Shown here in pieces: positions 28,886 to 39,261 of a stretch of 64,000 nucleotides of DNA. The DNA lies in the NCBI RefSeq assembly GCF_000817735.3, contig NZ_JTJC03000001.1, positions 629,710 through 693,709 of the forward strand. Reading direction: 5' to 3'. Numbering within the stretch: the stretch's first letter is position 1; each line of letters opens with the position of its first letter. A model generated the notes under the pieces. That model was not told the origin of the DNA. It saw nothing but the letters and a program-made list of their open reading frames with translations, and ran no database searches. Source of the stretch: Scytonema millei VB511283 (GTDB taxonomy: Bacteria > Cyanobacteriota > Cyanobacteriia > Cyanobacteriales > Chroococcidiopsidaceae). The position numbers and the translations under genes are program-made.

Positions 28886-29032
28886 AAAACTGAACTTCCT
28901 TCTATTTGAAAAGGGGAATGGATAAGTCGCAATTCAAAAGCTTGTTGCCAGAAAGCCTCTTTGCCTCACTCACCAATTACCCATTACCACTCTTCACTAA
29001 TAGCTGATAACTGACAACTGATAACTGACTCT

Positions 29033-29320
29033 CTAGGTAGATTTGGGCGGTGTATCTGGCGTAGTTGATTCAGAATAGTTAGCGATCGCGGCAATGTAAA
29101 TTAAATGTCCTAATAATACAGTTGCCCATCCCCCTGTTAACCAAGGCAACCACTCCCAAGTTGTGGTTTTGAGAATGTGGAAGAACCACAGACCGGAATT
29201 TATGGCAGCGAAAATCGCTACGTGGGTAGCAAAGTTCATGCGATCGTCTAAACGTCGATAGGCAGGATCGCGGCGGTCTGGTTTACGGGGCCAACGAGGA
29301 GGCATGTTTTTGTCGTTCAC
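29033..29320 (-). CDS. 2TM-domain protein
   Basis: This short protein has a basic N-terminus (PRWPRKPDRRDPAYRRL) and two membrane helices (about residues 30-50 and 60-82), matching the 2TM domain family. Function is unknown. The start is either GTG 29320 or ATG 29305; no ribosome site decides. Confidence 0.75.
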   Translation of the reverse strand: MNDKNMPPRWPRKPDRRDPAYRRLDDRMNFATHVAIFAAINSGLWFFHILKTTTWEWLPWLTGGWATVLLGHLIYIAAIANYSESTTPDTPPKST

Positions 29321-29529
29321 CGATTGAGTTATCTATATTTTATCGACTTCTTGCTGCCAATAGTAAGTATCGATGCCAAACTGGGCAAACTAAACCTGAA
29401 GTACGAAACACTCTCAAAACCAAATTTAAGTTTTATGGAAACAGTCATTTATATAAAAATGCTCGTTTGCCGCTATTGACAATGAGCCAAATAGAAATTA
29501 GTTGAATTTAGACGATTTAGGGATGACCC

Positions 29530-31155
29530 ATGAAAAAGATCTTAGTGATAGAAGACGAGCGTTTAGTTAGAGACAACATCCTAGACTGTTTGGAAGATGG
29601 AGGCTATGAGGTTGTTGGAGTTGATAACGGTCAAGTTGGTCTAGACTGGGCAAGCGAACACAAACCCGATTTGATTTTGTGCGATGTGATGCTGCCGGAG
29701 TTAGACGGGTACGAGGTATTGCGATCGCTCCGTCAAGAACCAACCACGGCACTGCTACCGTTTGTTTTTCTCTCTGCCAAGGTGGAAAAAGCGGAGATCC
29801 GTCATGGCATGAACTTGGGAGCCGACGATTACATTACAAAACCCTTCACTCCTGACGAACTATTAGATACGGTGGCGGCGCGGTTGAAAAGACGGGATGC
29901 GATCGTCCAATATGCAGAACTTTTGCAGGCTTCTCTATTCAATAGCGATCGCATTTCGCTCGAACCTCAACCCACAATTAACCCTCCTTCCACGCCTGCA
30001 CCAGCTCAATACCAAGATTTCAACGCATTCGCTAAGGAACTAGCAGCACTCCAATCAGCTCAATTTACTGGCAAATTAAATGTTAAAAGCGCCACGGCTC
30101 AGTCTTGGGACTTTTACTTGCATCAAGGGCGCTTGTTGTACGCTACAGGAGGAATGCATTTAGCGCGGCGCTGGCAGCGGCATGTCTCGACTTACTGCCC
30201 CCAAATTCAACTGACTCAATTAAATTTACCAGCCGAGCTTTTTACTAGACCTGCTTGGGAATATCAATTACTCGGCTTATTACTCAAACAACAACAAATC
30301 GGTCGCGAACATATTGCCCCAATAGTGCGCGATTGTGTTGTGGAAGTCCTATTTGACATGATGCAGACAGGGCAAGTCAATTATCAAAAATCAGAACAAG
30401 CCTTGCCTTTACAACTTCTTGCTTTAGAGTGGGAGCAAGTCTTCACCCCAGCCCAAAAACTATGGCAAGCTTGGCAATCGAGCAATCTAACTTCGCTTCT
30501 ACCCAACTATGCCCCTCTAGTCAAACAGCCGGAAGCATTGCAACAACAAACTTCACCAGCTGTCTACCGTCAACTGACAGCAGTACTCGATGGCAAGCGA
30601 TCGCTGCGCGAACTCGCAGTCTTGATGAAGCGTCAAGCTGCTGAAGTTGCTGTGTCTCTCTTACCCTACTTCCAATCCAAGATTGTCGAACTAGTCCAGC
30701 TCCCTGACTTACCAATACCGCACGCAGCCGCCGCCCAACCTGCAACACCACCGACATCAGCTGCACCTGCCACATCAACAGCAGCCAAATCACTCCTGAT
30801 TGCTTGTATCGATGACAGCCCTCTCGTCTGCCAAACTATGGATCAAATGCTGTCCAATGCAGGCTATCAGGTGTTAACAATTCAAGATCCTCTACGAGCA
30901 ATCTCAACTTTATTGACGCGCAAGCCAGATTTAATTTTCTTAGATCTGGTTATGCCCAACTTGAACGGATACGAAATTAGTTCGCGACTGCGTAAAATTG
31001 CAGCTTTCCGCGATACACCGATTGTCATTCTTAGTGGTAATGCGATCGACCGCGCCCAAGCGCAAGTAGCGGGAGTCTCGGATTACCTAGAAAAACCTGT
31101 ACAAACAGAAAAGTTATTGCAAATGATTAGCAAATACATTTCTGTAGGAAGCTGA
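29530..31155 (+). CDS. REC-PATAN-REC response regulator
   Basis: An N-terminal receiver (Asp52 in ILCDVMLPELDG, Lys104) is joined through about residue 160 to a PATAN/DUF4388 domain (FTGKLNVKSATAQSWDFYL, GRLLYATGG) and to a helical middle part. A linker rich in Ala, Pro and Thr leads to a second receiver (CIDDSPLVC, FLDLVMPNLNGYE). PATAN-receiver proteins such as PixG/PilG and PatA act in pilus motility, phototaxis or heterocyst patterning in cyanobacteria. A second copy of the same architecture follows at 31316, so this is a tandem duplication. Confidence 0.88.
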   Translation: MKKILVIEDERLVRDNILDCLEDGGYEVVGVDNGQVGLDWASEHKPDLILCDVMLPELDGYEVLRSLRQEPTTALLPFVFLSAKVEKAEIRHGMNLGADDYITKPFTPDELLDTVAARLKRRDAIVQYAELLQASLFNSDRISLEPQPTINPPSTPAPAQYQDFNAFAKELAALQSAQFTGKLNVKSATAQSWDFYLHQGRLLYATGGMHLARRWQRHVSTYCPQIQLTQLNLPAELFTRPAWEYQLLGLLLKQQQIGREHIAPIVRDCVVEVLFDMMQTGQVNYQKSEQALPLQLLALEWEQVFTPAQKLWQAWQSSNLTSLLPNYAPLVKQPEALQQQTSPAVYRQLTAVLDGKRSLRELAVLMKRQAAEVAVSLLPYFQSKIVELVQLPDLPIPHAAAAQPATPPTSAAPATSTAAKSLLIACIDDSPLVCQTMDQMLSNAGYQVLTIQDPLRAISTLLTRKPDLIFLDLVMPNLNGYEISSRLRKIAAFRDTPIVILSGNAIDRAQAQVAGVSDYLEKPVQTEKLLQMISKYISVGS

Positions 31156-31240
31156 AGAGAAAAGTTGTAAGTCGTAAGTCGTAAGTCGTAAGTTGCAATT
31201 AATGACTTACTACACCCCACACCCCACACCCTTTCTTCAC

Positions 31241-31284
31241 TGATAACTGATAACTGATAACTGATAACTGATAACTGATAACTG
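31241..31284. repeat. Tandem AACTGAT repeat
   Basis: About six 7-base units of the type TGATAAC lie in a row between the two PATAN paralogues. Similar runs occur near 15411, 26410, 35365 and 55884. Confidence 0.8.
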
Positions 31285-31315
31285 AGACTGGCATGAGATC
31301 CGCAGGTAGAGCAAA

Positions 31316-32860
31316 ATGACAAAGATTCTGGTCATCGAAGACGAGCAGGCAGTTAGAGAAAATATTACCGAGCTATTAGCAACGGAGGGATACGAAATCG
31401 TTGCAGCAGAGAACGGTCACGTTGGTATTACCTGGGCTTGGGAACATAAACCCGATCTGATTTTGTGCGATGTGATGATGCCGGAATTAGACGGCTATGA
31501 AGTGTTGAAGTTGCTGCGCGAAGAACCAACTACAGCGCTGATGCCTTTCATTTTTCTCTCAGCCAAAGTAGATAAAACTCATTTGCGCCAAGGGATGGAA
31601 TTAGGTGCTGATGATTACCTCACGAAACCGTTCTCAAAAAAAGATTTACTAGGGGCGATCGCCGCGCGGTTAAAAAAGCAAACAGCGATACGCCAACCGG
31701 AACTATCCCACGACGAACATCATGGCGATCGCGACAACGCAAATATTTTTGTTGCCGAGTTTCTTTCGCTCAAGTCAGCTCAAGTGACTGGCAGACTATC
31801 TGTCACCTGTACCTCAGGACATGAGTGGATTTTTTATCTGTACTCCGGTCGAGTTTTATATGCCACTGGTGGGGTGCATCCCATCCGTAGATGGCAGAGA
31901 CATATAGTCACGTACTGTCCGCAAATTTCACTCAAGCAGATGAAGTTACCAACCGAGCTAGCTGGCTCAGCATGGGAGTATCAGGTGTTGGGTTTGTGGC
32001 TCAAGCAACAACAGATTAGCTCTAAGCAGGTGACGCAGATCTTACGCAGTAGCATTACGGAAGTACTCTTTGACATTCTACAGACTGGACAAGTCGTCAA
32101 GTACCAAGTTCAGGTCGGCAATCCTCTCGGATGGCAATTGTTATTAGTTGATGTCGAACAAGCCCTAGCGATCGCTTACCAACAGTTGCACAGCTGGCAG
32201 CACGCCAATTTGGGGCATATTTCTCCCAATAAAGCACCAACACTCAAACAGCCAGAATCACTGCAACAAAAGACCTCTGCTACAACTTACCGTCAATTGA
32301 CTGCACTGCTGGATGGAAGGCGGACGCTACGCGATTTAGCCGTACTCATGAAGCGTCAAGTTTTAGAATTATCCTACACTTTATTACCCTACCTTCAGGA
32401 CGATATGGTGGAACTGGCAGACATTCCCGATCTGCCTATGCCTACGGCTGAAGAGATTGTATTAGAACCACCAGTGACACCGATAGCACTGAAACCGACG
32501 ATCGCGTGTATTGATGATAGTCCCTTGGTCTGCGAGGTAATGCGAAACATTATTACAGATGCGGGCTATCAGTTTTTAGACATTCAAGATCCCTTGCGAG
32601 CACTCGCGACTTTGTTAAGTCAAAAACCAGACATGATCTTTTTAGATCTCGTCATGCCAAAACTGAATGGTTATGAAATTTGCACGCGCATCCGCAAGAT
32701 CAATGCGTTCCGCGACACGCCGATCGTCATTCTCAGCGGTAATTTGATCGATCGCGTGCGGGCGATGGTCGTAGGTGCATCCGACTGTCTGGACAAACCC
32801 GTGCAAGCTGATGCAGTCGTGAAATTGATTCACAAACACCTATCTGCATCGAGCCACTAA
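31316..32860 (+). CDS. REC-PATAN-REC response regulator, paralogue
   Basis: Same order as the preceding gene: receiver with Asp52, PATAN domain (VTGRLSVTCTSGHEWIFYLY, GRVLYATGG), a middle helical region with TYRQLTALLDGRRTLRDLAVLM, then a C-terminal receiver (CIDDSPLVC, FLDLVMPKLNGYE). The N-terminal receivers of both copies resemble that of the hybrid at 21787-22878, so the three may answer to one kinase, perhaps the GAF/PAS kinase. The linker lacks the Ala/Pro/Thr tract of the first copy. Confidence 0.88.
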   Translation: MTKILVIEDEQAVRENITELLATEGYEIVAAENGHVGITWAWEHKPDLILCDVMMPELDGYEVLKLLREEPTTALMPFIFLSAKVDKTHLRQGMELGADDYLTKPFSKKDLLGAIAARLKKQTAIRQPELSHDEHHGDRDNANIFVAEFLSLKSAQVTGRLSVTCTSGHEWIFYLYSGRVLYATGGVHPIRRWQRHIVTYCPQISLKQMKLPTELAGSAWEYQVLGLWLKQQQISSKQVTQILRSSITEVLFDILQTGQVVKYQVQVGNPLGWQLLLVDVEQALAIAYQQLHSWQHANLGHISPNKAPTLKQPESLQQKTSATTYRQLTALLDGRRTLRDLAVLMKRQVLELSYTLLPYLQDDMVELADIPDLPMPTAEEIVLEPPVTPIALKPTIACIDDSPLVCEVMRNIITDAGYQFLDIQDPLRALATLLSQKPDMIFLDLVMPKLNGYEICTRIRKINAFRDTPIVILSGNLIDRVRAMVVGASDCLDKPVQADAVVKLIHKHLSASSH

Positions 32861-32892
32861 CCTAAACCAACTTTTGCCGGAACTTTGACAAA

Positions 32893-33132
32893 TTAGGGTG
32901 AAATAATTTCTTCAACTTCGTCTTCTGCTAAGTTCCAATCTTCAAAATATTCGTAAACTTCAGACAAACTTTCTAAACCATCAACCGCGCTTTCCAAAGC
33001 TTGAAAATAAGCTGCTGTAGCTTCTGCGGATTCTGTCGAAGTATTCCAGCTCAAAATTTCATCAGTTTTGGTTTGCAGCTTGGTAATCAAATGAAGTTGT
33101 TGAATCAGGATTTGCTCTAATCGGTCGTTCAT
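32893..33132 (-). CDS. Small acidic hypothetical protein
   Basis: This 79-residue protein (MNDRLEQILIQQLHLITKLQ..., ending EDEVEEIISP) is strongly acidic and predicted to be alpha-helical, with a possible coiled coil at the start. I do not recognise it. It is convergent with the PATAN regulators and followed by an unrelated rpe gene. It may be a real small gene because its codon pattern fits its neighbours, but this is not certain. Confidence 0.5.
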   Translation of the reverse strand: MNDRLEQILIQQLHLITKLQTKTDEILSWNTSTESAEATAAYFQALESAVDGLESLSEVYEYFEDWNLAEDEVEEIISP

Positions 33133-33266
33133 AAATTCGATCTAACGCGAGCAGTGAATAGCAATTTCGATCTTACAAGTGTGGAATTAATACAAAGTTA
33201 AGAACAGGCAATCCCGAATATATTACTGATTTAGATATAGCCACTTTCAAAAAGTATATATAGTGG

Positions 33267-33293
33267 CAGGGGCGCACAACTGTACGCCCCTAC
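33267..33293. repeat. GGGGCGCAC-family inverted repeat
   Basis: Palindrome with GGGGCGCA and TACGCCCC arms between the hypothetical gene and rpe. It is an imperfect member of the family seen at 2933, 3723, 55166 and 61526. Confidence 0.7.
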
Positions 33294-33337
33294 GAGTGAA
33301 ATGTATTGCAATTTTTGATGAGAAGTGCTATCGGTTT

Positions 33338-34045
33338 CTACACAGCTGCTAACTCAGGTGCGGGACGCTTGCTGTTACGAATGCCTGCGATCGCCTCAGC
33401 ATAATCTTTAGCTTTAAACACTGCCGAACCAGCGACGATCGCATTTGCGCCTGCTTCTAGCACCTGCCAGGTGTTGCTACCTTTTAAGCCGCCATCAACC
33501 TCGATCCAAGGATCTAAACCGCGATCGTCACACATTTGGCGCAGTTTGCGGATTTTGGGAACGACAGATGGAATAAAGCTTTGACCGCCAAAGCCGGGGT
33601 TAACGCTCATGATTAGCACTAAATCGCAAAGTTCTAGCACGTACTCGATCAGTTCTAATGGTGTAGAAGGATTGAGGACGACCCCTGCTTGTTTCCCTAA
33701 TTCTCGAATTTGACCGAGCGTGCGGTGGAGGTGAGGGGAAGCATTATGCTCGGCATGGACGGAGATAATATCAGCTCCGGCTTTGGCAAAATCTTCAACG
33801 TACTTTTCTGGCTCCACGATCATCAAGTGGACATCCAAAGGTTTTTGGGTCACTGGGCGAATCGCTTCGACAATCAGCGGACCAATTGTGATGTTAGGCA
33901 CGAATCGACCGTCCATGACATCAACGTGAATCCAGTCAGCTCCAGCTTCGTCAACTGCTTTAATCTCAGCTCCCAGACGGCTAAAATCTGCTGATAGTAT
34001 CGATGGAGCAATAACAGTTTGCTTTTTGGATGGCGTTTGGGTCAT
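33338..34045 (-). CDS. rpe: Ribulose-phosphate 3-epimerase
   Basis: Rpe interconverts ribulose-5-phosphate and xylulose-5-phosphate in the Calvin and pentose phosphate cycles. It has [14 protein letters not shown] at the N-terminus, [15 protein letters not shown] (metal His/Asp) and [10 protein letters not shown] near the C-terminus. ATG 34045 with an upstream AGGAG gives 235 residues, normal for the family; the frame is open to 34081. It is a single gene. Confidence 0.96.
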   Translation of the reverse strand: MTQTPSKKQTVIAPSILSADFSRLGAEIKAVDEAGADWIHVDVMDGRFVPNITIGPLIVEAIRPVTQKPLDVHLMIVEPEKYVEDFAKAGADIISVHAEHNASPHLHRTLGQIRELGKQAGVVLNPSTPLELIEYVLELCDLVLIMSVNPGFGGQSFIPSVVPKIRKLRQMCDDRGLDPWIEVDGGLKGSNTWQVLEAGANAIVAGSAVFKAKDYAEAIAGIRNSKRPAPELAAV

Positions 34046-34334
34046 GGTTGGAGATTCTCCTGCTTCCTCTTTTGTCAGCATTTTAACAAAATGTTTAGTT
34101 TTCCCCCAAGTGTTATTTGAATTCGGAATTCGGAATAACGCTTCGCTTCGCCTTCGGCTGACGGAATTCGGAATTGCGACTGGGAGTAGTAGGGTGGGTA
34201 ATGCCTACTCTACTTGAATTTGACGAACCGGCGATCGCCAGCCAGGAAAGCCGTACTTCACCCCTCAGCCTTTTACCGGATCGCCAACCTAGAATAAATA
34301 GAGTAGCATTCGTAAAGAATTGTAAGGTTTTCTC

Positions 34335-35231
34335 ATGGCAGATCGGTTAATTCGTGCCACAGCCGCCGATGGGGGAATTCGCGCTGTCGGCGTTATCACC
34401 ACCAAGCTGACTGAAGAGGCAAGAAAACGGCATGAACTGTCCTATGTGGCGACGGCAGCGCTAGGACGTACTATGTCTGCTGGGTTGTTACTTGCTTCCA
34501 GCATGAAACGCCCTGATTCGCGAGTCAATATTCGGGTCAAAGGTAATGGTCCGTTAGAGGGGATTCTAGTCGATGCAGGTTTAGACGGTACGGTAAGAGG
34601 TTACGTCGGCAATCCCGCGATCGAACTACCACCAAACGATCGCGGTAAATTGGATGTTGGCGGTGCTGTGGGTTCAGAGGGTTATCTCTACGTCGTGCGC
34701 GATGTTGGCTATGGCTATCCCTACTCCAGCACGGTAGAGCTAATATCGGGAGAGATTGGCGACGACTTGTCTCACTACCTAGCTACGTCAGAACAAACAC
34801 CGTCAGCGTTAGTACTAGGGGTGTTTGTCGGCGCTACAGGAGTGACAGCAGCGGGAGGATTGCTGATTCAAGTTTTGCCCAAAGCAGCCCGTGATGAAGC
34901 CTTGGTACAAACATTAGAATCAAGAATTGCTCAGCTAGCAGGATTCACGCCCTTGCTCCAAGCTGGAAAGACCTTACCGCAAATCTTCGAGCAACTGTTA
35001 GGAGATATGAATCTGGAGATTTTTCCCGAATCTCAGTTAGTGCGCTTTCACTGTGGTTGTTCTTTCGATCGCGTTTTAGGAGCGCTGAAAATTCTAGGCG
35101 AGGCAGAATTGCAAGACATGATCGCCAAAGATGACGGAGCCGAAGCCACATGTCATTTTTGCGGACAAGTTTACAAAGCCAGCAGCAATCAGTTAGAGCA
35201 GTTGATTTTGGATTTACGGGCAGAGTCTTAA
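34335..35231 (+). CDS. hslO: Redox-regulated chaperone Hsp33
   Basis: Hsp33 is a cytosolic holdase switched on by oxidation. The N-terminal domain begins DRLIRATAADGGIRAVGVITT, and the C-terminal zinc site is complete: CGC near residue 240 and CHFC near residue 270. Length 298. The following spacer is filled with GGGGGA and CCGTCAA repeats up to the next gene. Confidence 0.95.
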   Translation: MADRLIRATAADGGIRAVGVITTKLTEEARKRHELSYVATAALGRTMSAGLLLASSMKRPDSRVNIRVKGNGPLEGILVDAGLDGTVRGYVGNPAIELPPNDRGKLDVGGAVGSEGYLYVVRDVGYGYPYSSTVELISGEIGDDLSHYLATSEQTPSALVLGVFVGATGVTAAGGLLIQVLPKAARDEALVQTLESRIAQLAGFTPLLQAGKTLPQIFEQLLGDMNLEIFPESQLVRFHCGCSFDRVLGALKILGEAELQDMIAKDDGAEATCHFCGQVYKASSNQLEQLILDLRAES

Positions 35232-35250
35232 TTTAGGGAGCGCACGAGCA

Positions 35251-35290
35251 GGGGGACAAGGGGGATAAGGGGGATAAGGGGGACAAGGGA
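35251..35290 (+). repeat. GGGGGATAAG tandem repeat
   Basis: Four 10-base units of the type GGGGGATAAG or GGGGGACAAG lie downstream of hslO. The spacer around it has ACCCCACACC and CCGTCAA repeats. Confidence 0.75.
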
Positions 35291-35495
35291 GAGCACACGA
35301 GAAAAAAATTCTCCCTTGCGTCCTCCCACACTCTTCACATACCCCACACCCCACAACCTTTCTTCACTGATAACTGTCAACCGTCAACCGTCAACCAATG
35401 ACGAATGACAAATGACAAATGACCAATATAGGATGACAATGAATGTGCTTAGCAGGCAAAATCAAGCATAGTACTTAAGATATTGGGTGCGAGCA

Positions 35496-37634
35496 ATGAG
35501 CGATCGGAGTATACCAGAGGATTGGTCTGTGAGTCAGCCGCCAGCAAAGGGGGACAATAGCGATCGGTCTCATATCCAACATCCTGTAGACTCCGCTTCT
35601 CAATATCCAACGGATCGCGATCTGTCTCAATACCTGTCCCAGCAAAGGCACAATTCAGAAGTCATGCCACAATCACCATCGAACTCGTCACAATCTGGTA
35701 GCGTTTCCCCTTCATCAGCTACAGACGGTAAGTTGTGGTCTAGCGTACCTCCATCGGGAGAGCCGCCTAGTGTCGGACGCAAGCGGTGGTGGAAAAACTG
35801 GATGCTTTGGGCAGCTCTGGCAGCGTTGGGGGCTAATGGAGTGGCGATCGTCGCCATGACGATGTTATTTAAGTTACCATCTGCACCTAATTGTCCGGCA
35901 ATTTTTTGGCCTCTGGCTTCAGGGACGGTGCGGTTGCATTGCGCTCAAGTCGCAGCGGCGAAACGAACTGTACCAGATTTAATGGCAGCGATCGCCTTAG
36001 TAAAGCCTTTACCACAAAATCATCCTTTAAGTCAAGAAATCGAACGGGGTCTAGCAGAGTGGTCGCAAGATTTGCTTGCCTTAGCGGAGGAAAAGTTTCA
36101 AGCCGGACAGCTATCGGAAGCGATCGCGATCGCCTCTGATATTCCGTCAGATATCTCTACAGCTACCACTGTCCCAACACAAATTGAAAAATGGAAATCG
36201 ATTTGGGCGGAAGCGGAAAAAATTTATGCTGAAGCTGAGTCTCAGATTCCGAAAGAAAACTGGTATCGGGCTTCGATGGCAGCAGTACGTTTGCTCAATG
36301 TCGGTAACAACTATTGGGCAAATACGAAATACGAAGAATTAAAATATGCGATCGCCACCGCCAGAGAAGATGGCGGGAGATTGGGAAAAATTCAAAACTT
36401 AGTCAATCGAGGCAGAGCTGATGATTTTCTGGCTGCCATACAGCAGATTCAAGCAATTGAAGCAGGTAGCTATTTCTATCAGAAAGCTCAAGCAATGATT
36501 CCCGAGATCGGGCGCAAAATGCTCGACTTGGCTCAGGAAACTTTAGATAAAAGAGATGTAGACAAAGCTGTTGAAGTTGCCAGTCAAATTCCCGCTGTTG
36601 CCAAATTAGAAACAGAAGTTCAAGACTTTATTGTCCTCGCAGAGGCGCATCGGAGCGCTTTCGTCGGCACTGTCTCTAGCATAGAAGCGGCAATTGCCGA
36701 AGCGCAAAAAATTGGTCTAGACCGTCCTCTTTACTATAAAGCCCAAGATACGATCGCCCGTTGGCAACTAGAAATTGAAGACGTGCAGCATCTAGCCAAA
36801 GCGCGTAATCTGGCTCAACCAGGGGCAGTTACCGATTTAAATGCAGCGATCGCTGAAGCTTTGATGATTCCAGACTCGAATCCCCGTGCTGCTGAAGCCA
36901 AGCGAGAAATTGACGGCTGGCGGCGACGGATACAAACATTTGAAGACCAACCTTACCTCAACCGTGCCGACGAGTTAGTTGTTGAGGGCGATGTTGTCGC
37001 TTTACAAGCAGCAGTTGATGAAGCGAGTAAAATTAGTGCAGGACGCGCGCTTTATGGCGAAGCCCGTAAGCGAATTCGCAACTGGACGCGCCAGATCCAA
37101 ACGATTGAAGACCAGCCTTTCTTAGACCAAGCGCGAGACTTGGCAAATAACGGCAATTTACCAGCGGCGATCGCTGCTGCTGGACAAATTGGTGCGGGAC
37201 GGGCGCTACATGAAACCGCGCAGGCAGAAGTCAAGGAATGGCAAACTCAACTTCAAGCGGAACAGGATTGGCGCGAAGCCCAGCAAGTTGCTTTGCAGAA
37301 TACCCCTGATGCGTTGGCTCAAGCAATTCGGCTGGCGGATCGGGTTCCTAACAGCAATTCTTTACGATTGGACGTGAATCCAGCAATTAATGACTGGGGC
37401 GATCGCTTGTTGCGATTAGCACAAGACCAAGGGACGTATAATCCGCAAGCAGGGATCGATATAGCCCGCAAAATTCCGCGCAGCAGCAGTGCCTACGGAG
37501 CCGCTCAAGCTCAGATCGGCGAGTGGCAGAGGATTTTGAACCCTCCTCCCCCCGAACCGCTTCCCAGCCTCGATAACACCGCACCGAGTCCGAATCTGGA
37601 GAATTCGGAACCGAATGTAGATTCTAATAATTAG
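35496..37634 (+). CDS. Single-pass membrane protein with helical repeats
   Basis: About 100 Ser/Pro/Gln-rich cytosolic residues lead to one membrane helix (about residues 105-130, WMLWAALAALGANGVAIVAM), then over 550 residues of all-helical repeats, each with a pattern like ADELVVEGDVVALQAAVDEA... followed by IRNWTRQIQ. The fold is probably TPR-like or long helical hairpins, outside the cytoplasm. I know similar proteins only as cyanobacterial hypotheticals, often labelled chromosome-segregation ATPase, though no ATP motif is visible here. The ATG at 35496 is preferred to GTG 35487. The ggt gene starts 4 bases after the stop. Confidence 0.7.
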   Translation: MSDRSIPEDWSVSQPPAKGDNSDRSHIQHPVDSASQYPTDRDLSQYLSQQRHNSEVMPQSPSNSSQSGSVSPSSATDGKLWSSVPPSGEPPSVGRKRWWKNWMLWAALAALGANGVAIVAMTMLFKLPSAPNCPAIFWPLASGTVRLHCAQVAAAKRTVPDLMAAIALVKPLPQNHPLSQEIERGLAEWSQDLLALAEEKFQAGQLSEAIAIASDIPSDISTATTVPTQIEKWKSIWAEAEKIYAEAESQIPKENWYRASMAAVRLLNVGNNYWANTKYEELKYAIATAREDGGRLGKIQNLVNRGRADDFLAAIQQIQAIEAGSYFYQKAQAMIPEIGRKMLDLAQETLDKRDVDKAVEVASQIPAVAKLETEVQDFIVLAEAHRSAFVGTVSSIEAAIAEAQKIGLDRPLYYKAQDTIARWQLEIEDVQHLAKARNLAQPGAVTDLNAAIAEALMIPDSNPRAAEAKREIDGWRRRIQTFEDQPYLNRADELVVEGDVVALQAAVDEASKISAGRALYGEARKRIRNWTRQIQTIEDQPFLDQARDLANNGNLPAAIAAAGQIGAGRALHETAQAEVKEWQTQLQAEQDWREAQQVALQNTPDALAQAIRLADRVPNSNSLRLDVNPAINDWGDRLLRLAQDQGTYNPQAGIDIARKIPRSSSAYGAAQAQIGEWQRILNPPPPEPLPSLDNTAPSPNLENSEPNVDSNN

Positions 37635-37638
37635 TGCC

Positions 37639-39261
37639 ATGACTGCATCTAGTAACGGCATAGTCACAACTCCTCACTATCTGGCTTCCCAAGCGGGTTT
37701 AGAGATACTTCAGCAAGGGGGAAATGCCGTAGATGCTGCGATCGCTGCTGCTGCTACGCTAACAGTAGTTTATCCCCATATGAATAGTTTGGGCGGTGAT
37801 AATTTTTGGTTAATTTACAATGCCAAAGAGCGAGAATTAAAAGGCTTGAATGCTAGCGGTCGAGCGGGAGAAAAGGCAACAATTGATTTTTATCAGTCTC
37901 AAGGTTATGACAGAATTCCTTTTAGAGGTTATTTAGCTGCAAATACCGTACCTGGAGCAGTATCCGGCTGGGATTTAGCATATAAATACGCTCAAGTAAC
38001 CATAAATAATTCTTTGCCTTGGCAGCAACTTTTTGCTTCTGCAATTAAGTTTTCTGAAGCTGGTTTTCCCATATCTCAAAATCAAGAACGCTGGACTCAA
38101 ATAAGTATTGATGAGAACAACGAAGAATTTTTTAATTTACAAAAATTTTCTAATTTTCGTCAAATCTATCTAAAGTCTGATGGAACAATTTACCCAACAG
38201 GTGAAATATTTAAACAACCGGACTTAGCTAAAAGTTTAGCAGCGATCGCCTTTCAAGGCGCAGCCGAGTTTTATCAAGGAGAAATCGCCAGAAAGATAGT
38301 TGCAGATTTACAGGAGAATGGAGGAATCTTAACTCTGCAAGATTTTGCGGAACATACTGCTAACTGGGTAGAACCAATTTCAGTTAATTATCGCGATTAT
38401 ATCGCTTATAACTTGCCGCCCAACACTCAAGGAATTGCCTCTTTATCGATTTTAAATATCTTAAATAATTTTGATTTACGCAAATTTGGAGAAGGAACGG
38501 CAGACTACTATCATTTGATTGTAGAAGCAACCAAACAAGCATTTAGCGATCGCGATAAATATGTGAGCGATCCTGACTTTGTAAATATTCCTTTAGACTG
38601 GCTATTATCTTCAGAACGCGGCAAAGAACTTGCAGCAAAGATTAACTTGCAGCAAGCCGCTAACCAAGTACAACCTCTCGATCCAAAAGGCGATACAATT
38701 TGGCTGGGAGTTGTAGATAAAGATGGTAACGCTGTCTCTTTAATTCAAAGTATTTACTACGAATTTGGTTCGGGTATAGTTGCAGGCGATACGGGGATTT
38801 TATTACAAAATCGAGGGTGTTTTTTCTCCTTAGATCCGCAACATGTAAATTGTTTGCAACCTAAAAAACGTACTTTTCACACGTTAAACCCTGCCATGTT
38901 ATTTCAAAACGGCAAACCGTATTTAGTCTACGGTACGATGGGAGGAGAAGGACAACCTCAAACTCAAGCTGCGATCGCAACTCGAATTGTCGATTTTGGT
39001 TTTAATGTAGAAGATGCAATTTCAGCACCGCGATGGTTGCAAGGACGTACTTGGGGAGTTGCTACCAACGAACTTAAAATTGAAGGCAGAGTTTCAGCAG
39101 ATATTGTTCGAGAATTAAGCGATCGCGGTCACTCTGTTAAAGTTGTAGAAGATTATACAGATGTGATGGGACATGCTGGCGCGATTTTAATCGACTCTGA
39201 AACTAATATGAGATACGGTGCTGCCGATCCGAGAAGTGATGGTGCTGCTGTCGGGTATTAA
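37639..39261 (+). CDS. Gamma-glutamyltransferase family protein
   Basis: This Ntn hydrolase precursor resembles GGT and its YwrD-like branch. It has LASQAGLEILQQGGNAVDAA at the start and the self-cleavage region GDTIWLGVVDKDGN, where Thr353 would be the nucleophile. The first residues after the start are cytosolic in type and no signal peptide is seen. The substrate may be glutathione or another gamma-glutamyl compound. It begins 4 bases after the membrane protein, and its stop overlaps the stop of the convergent oxygenase gene. Confidence 0.88.
   Translation: MTASSNGIVTTPHYLASQAGLEILQQGGNAVDAAIAAAATLTVVYPHMNSLGGDNFWLIYNAKERELKGLNASGRAGEKATIDFYQSQGYDRIPFRGYLAANTVPGAVSGWDLAYKYAQVTINNSLPWQQLFASAIKFSEAGFPISQNQERWTQISIDENNEEFFNLQKFSNFRQIYLKSDGTIYPTGEIFKQPDLAKSLAAIAFQGAAEFYQGEIARKIVADLQENGGILTLQDFAEHTANWVEPISVNYRDYIAYNLPPNTQGIASLSILNILNNFDLRKFGEGTADYYHLIVEATKQAFSDRDKYVSDPDFVNIPLDWLLSSERGKELAAKINLQQAANQVQPLDPKGDTIWLGVVDKDGNAVSLIQSIYYEFGSGIVAGDTGILLQNRGCFFSLDPQHVNCLQPKKRTFHTLNPAMLFQNGKPYLVYGTMGGEGQPQTQAAIATRIVDFGFNVEDAISAPRWLQGRTWGVATNELKIEGRVSADIVRELSDRGHSVKVVEDYTDVMGHAGAILIDSETNMRYGAADPRSDGAAVGY

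Noticed and set aside
31180-31290. Possible CRISPR array from the regular AACTGAT units
   Set aside because: Units are 7 bases without spacers, so it is a simple tandem repeat. No cas genes are present.
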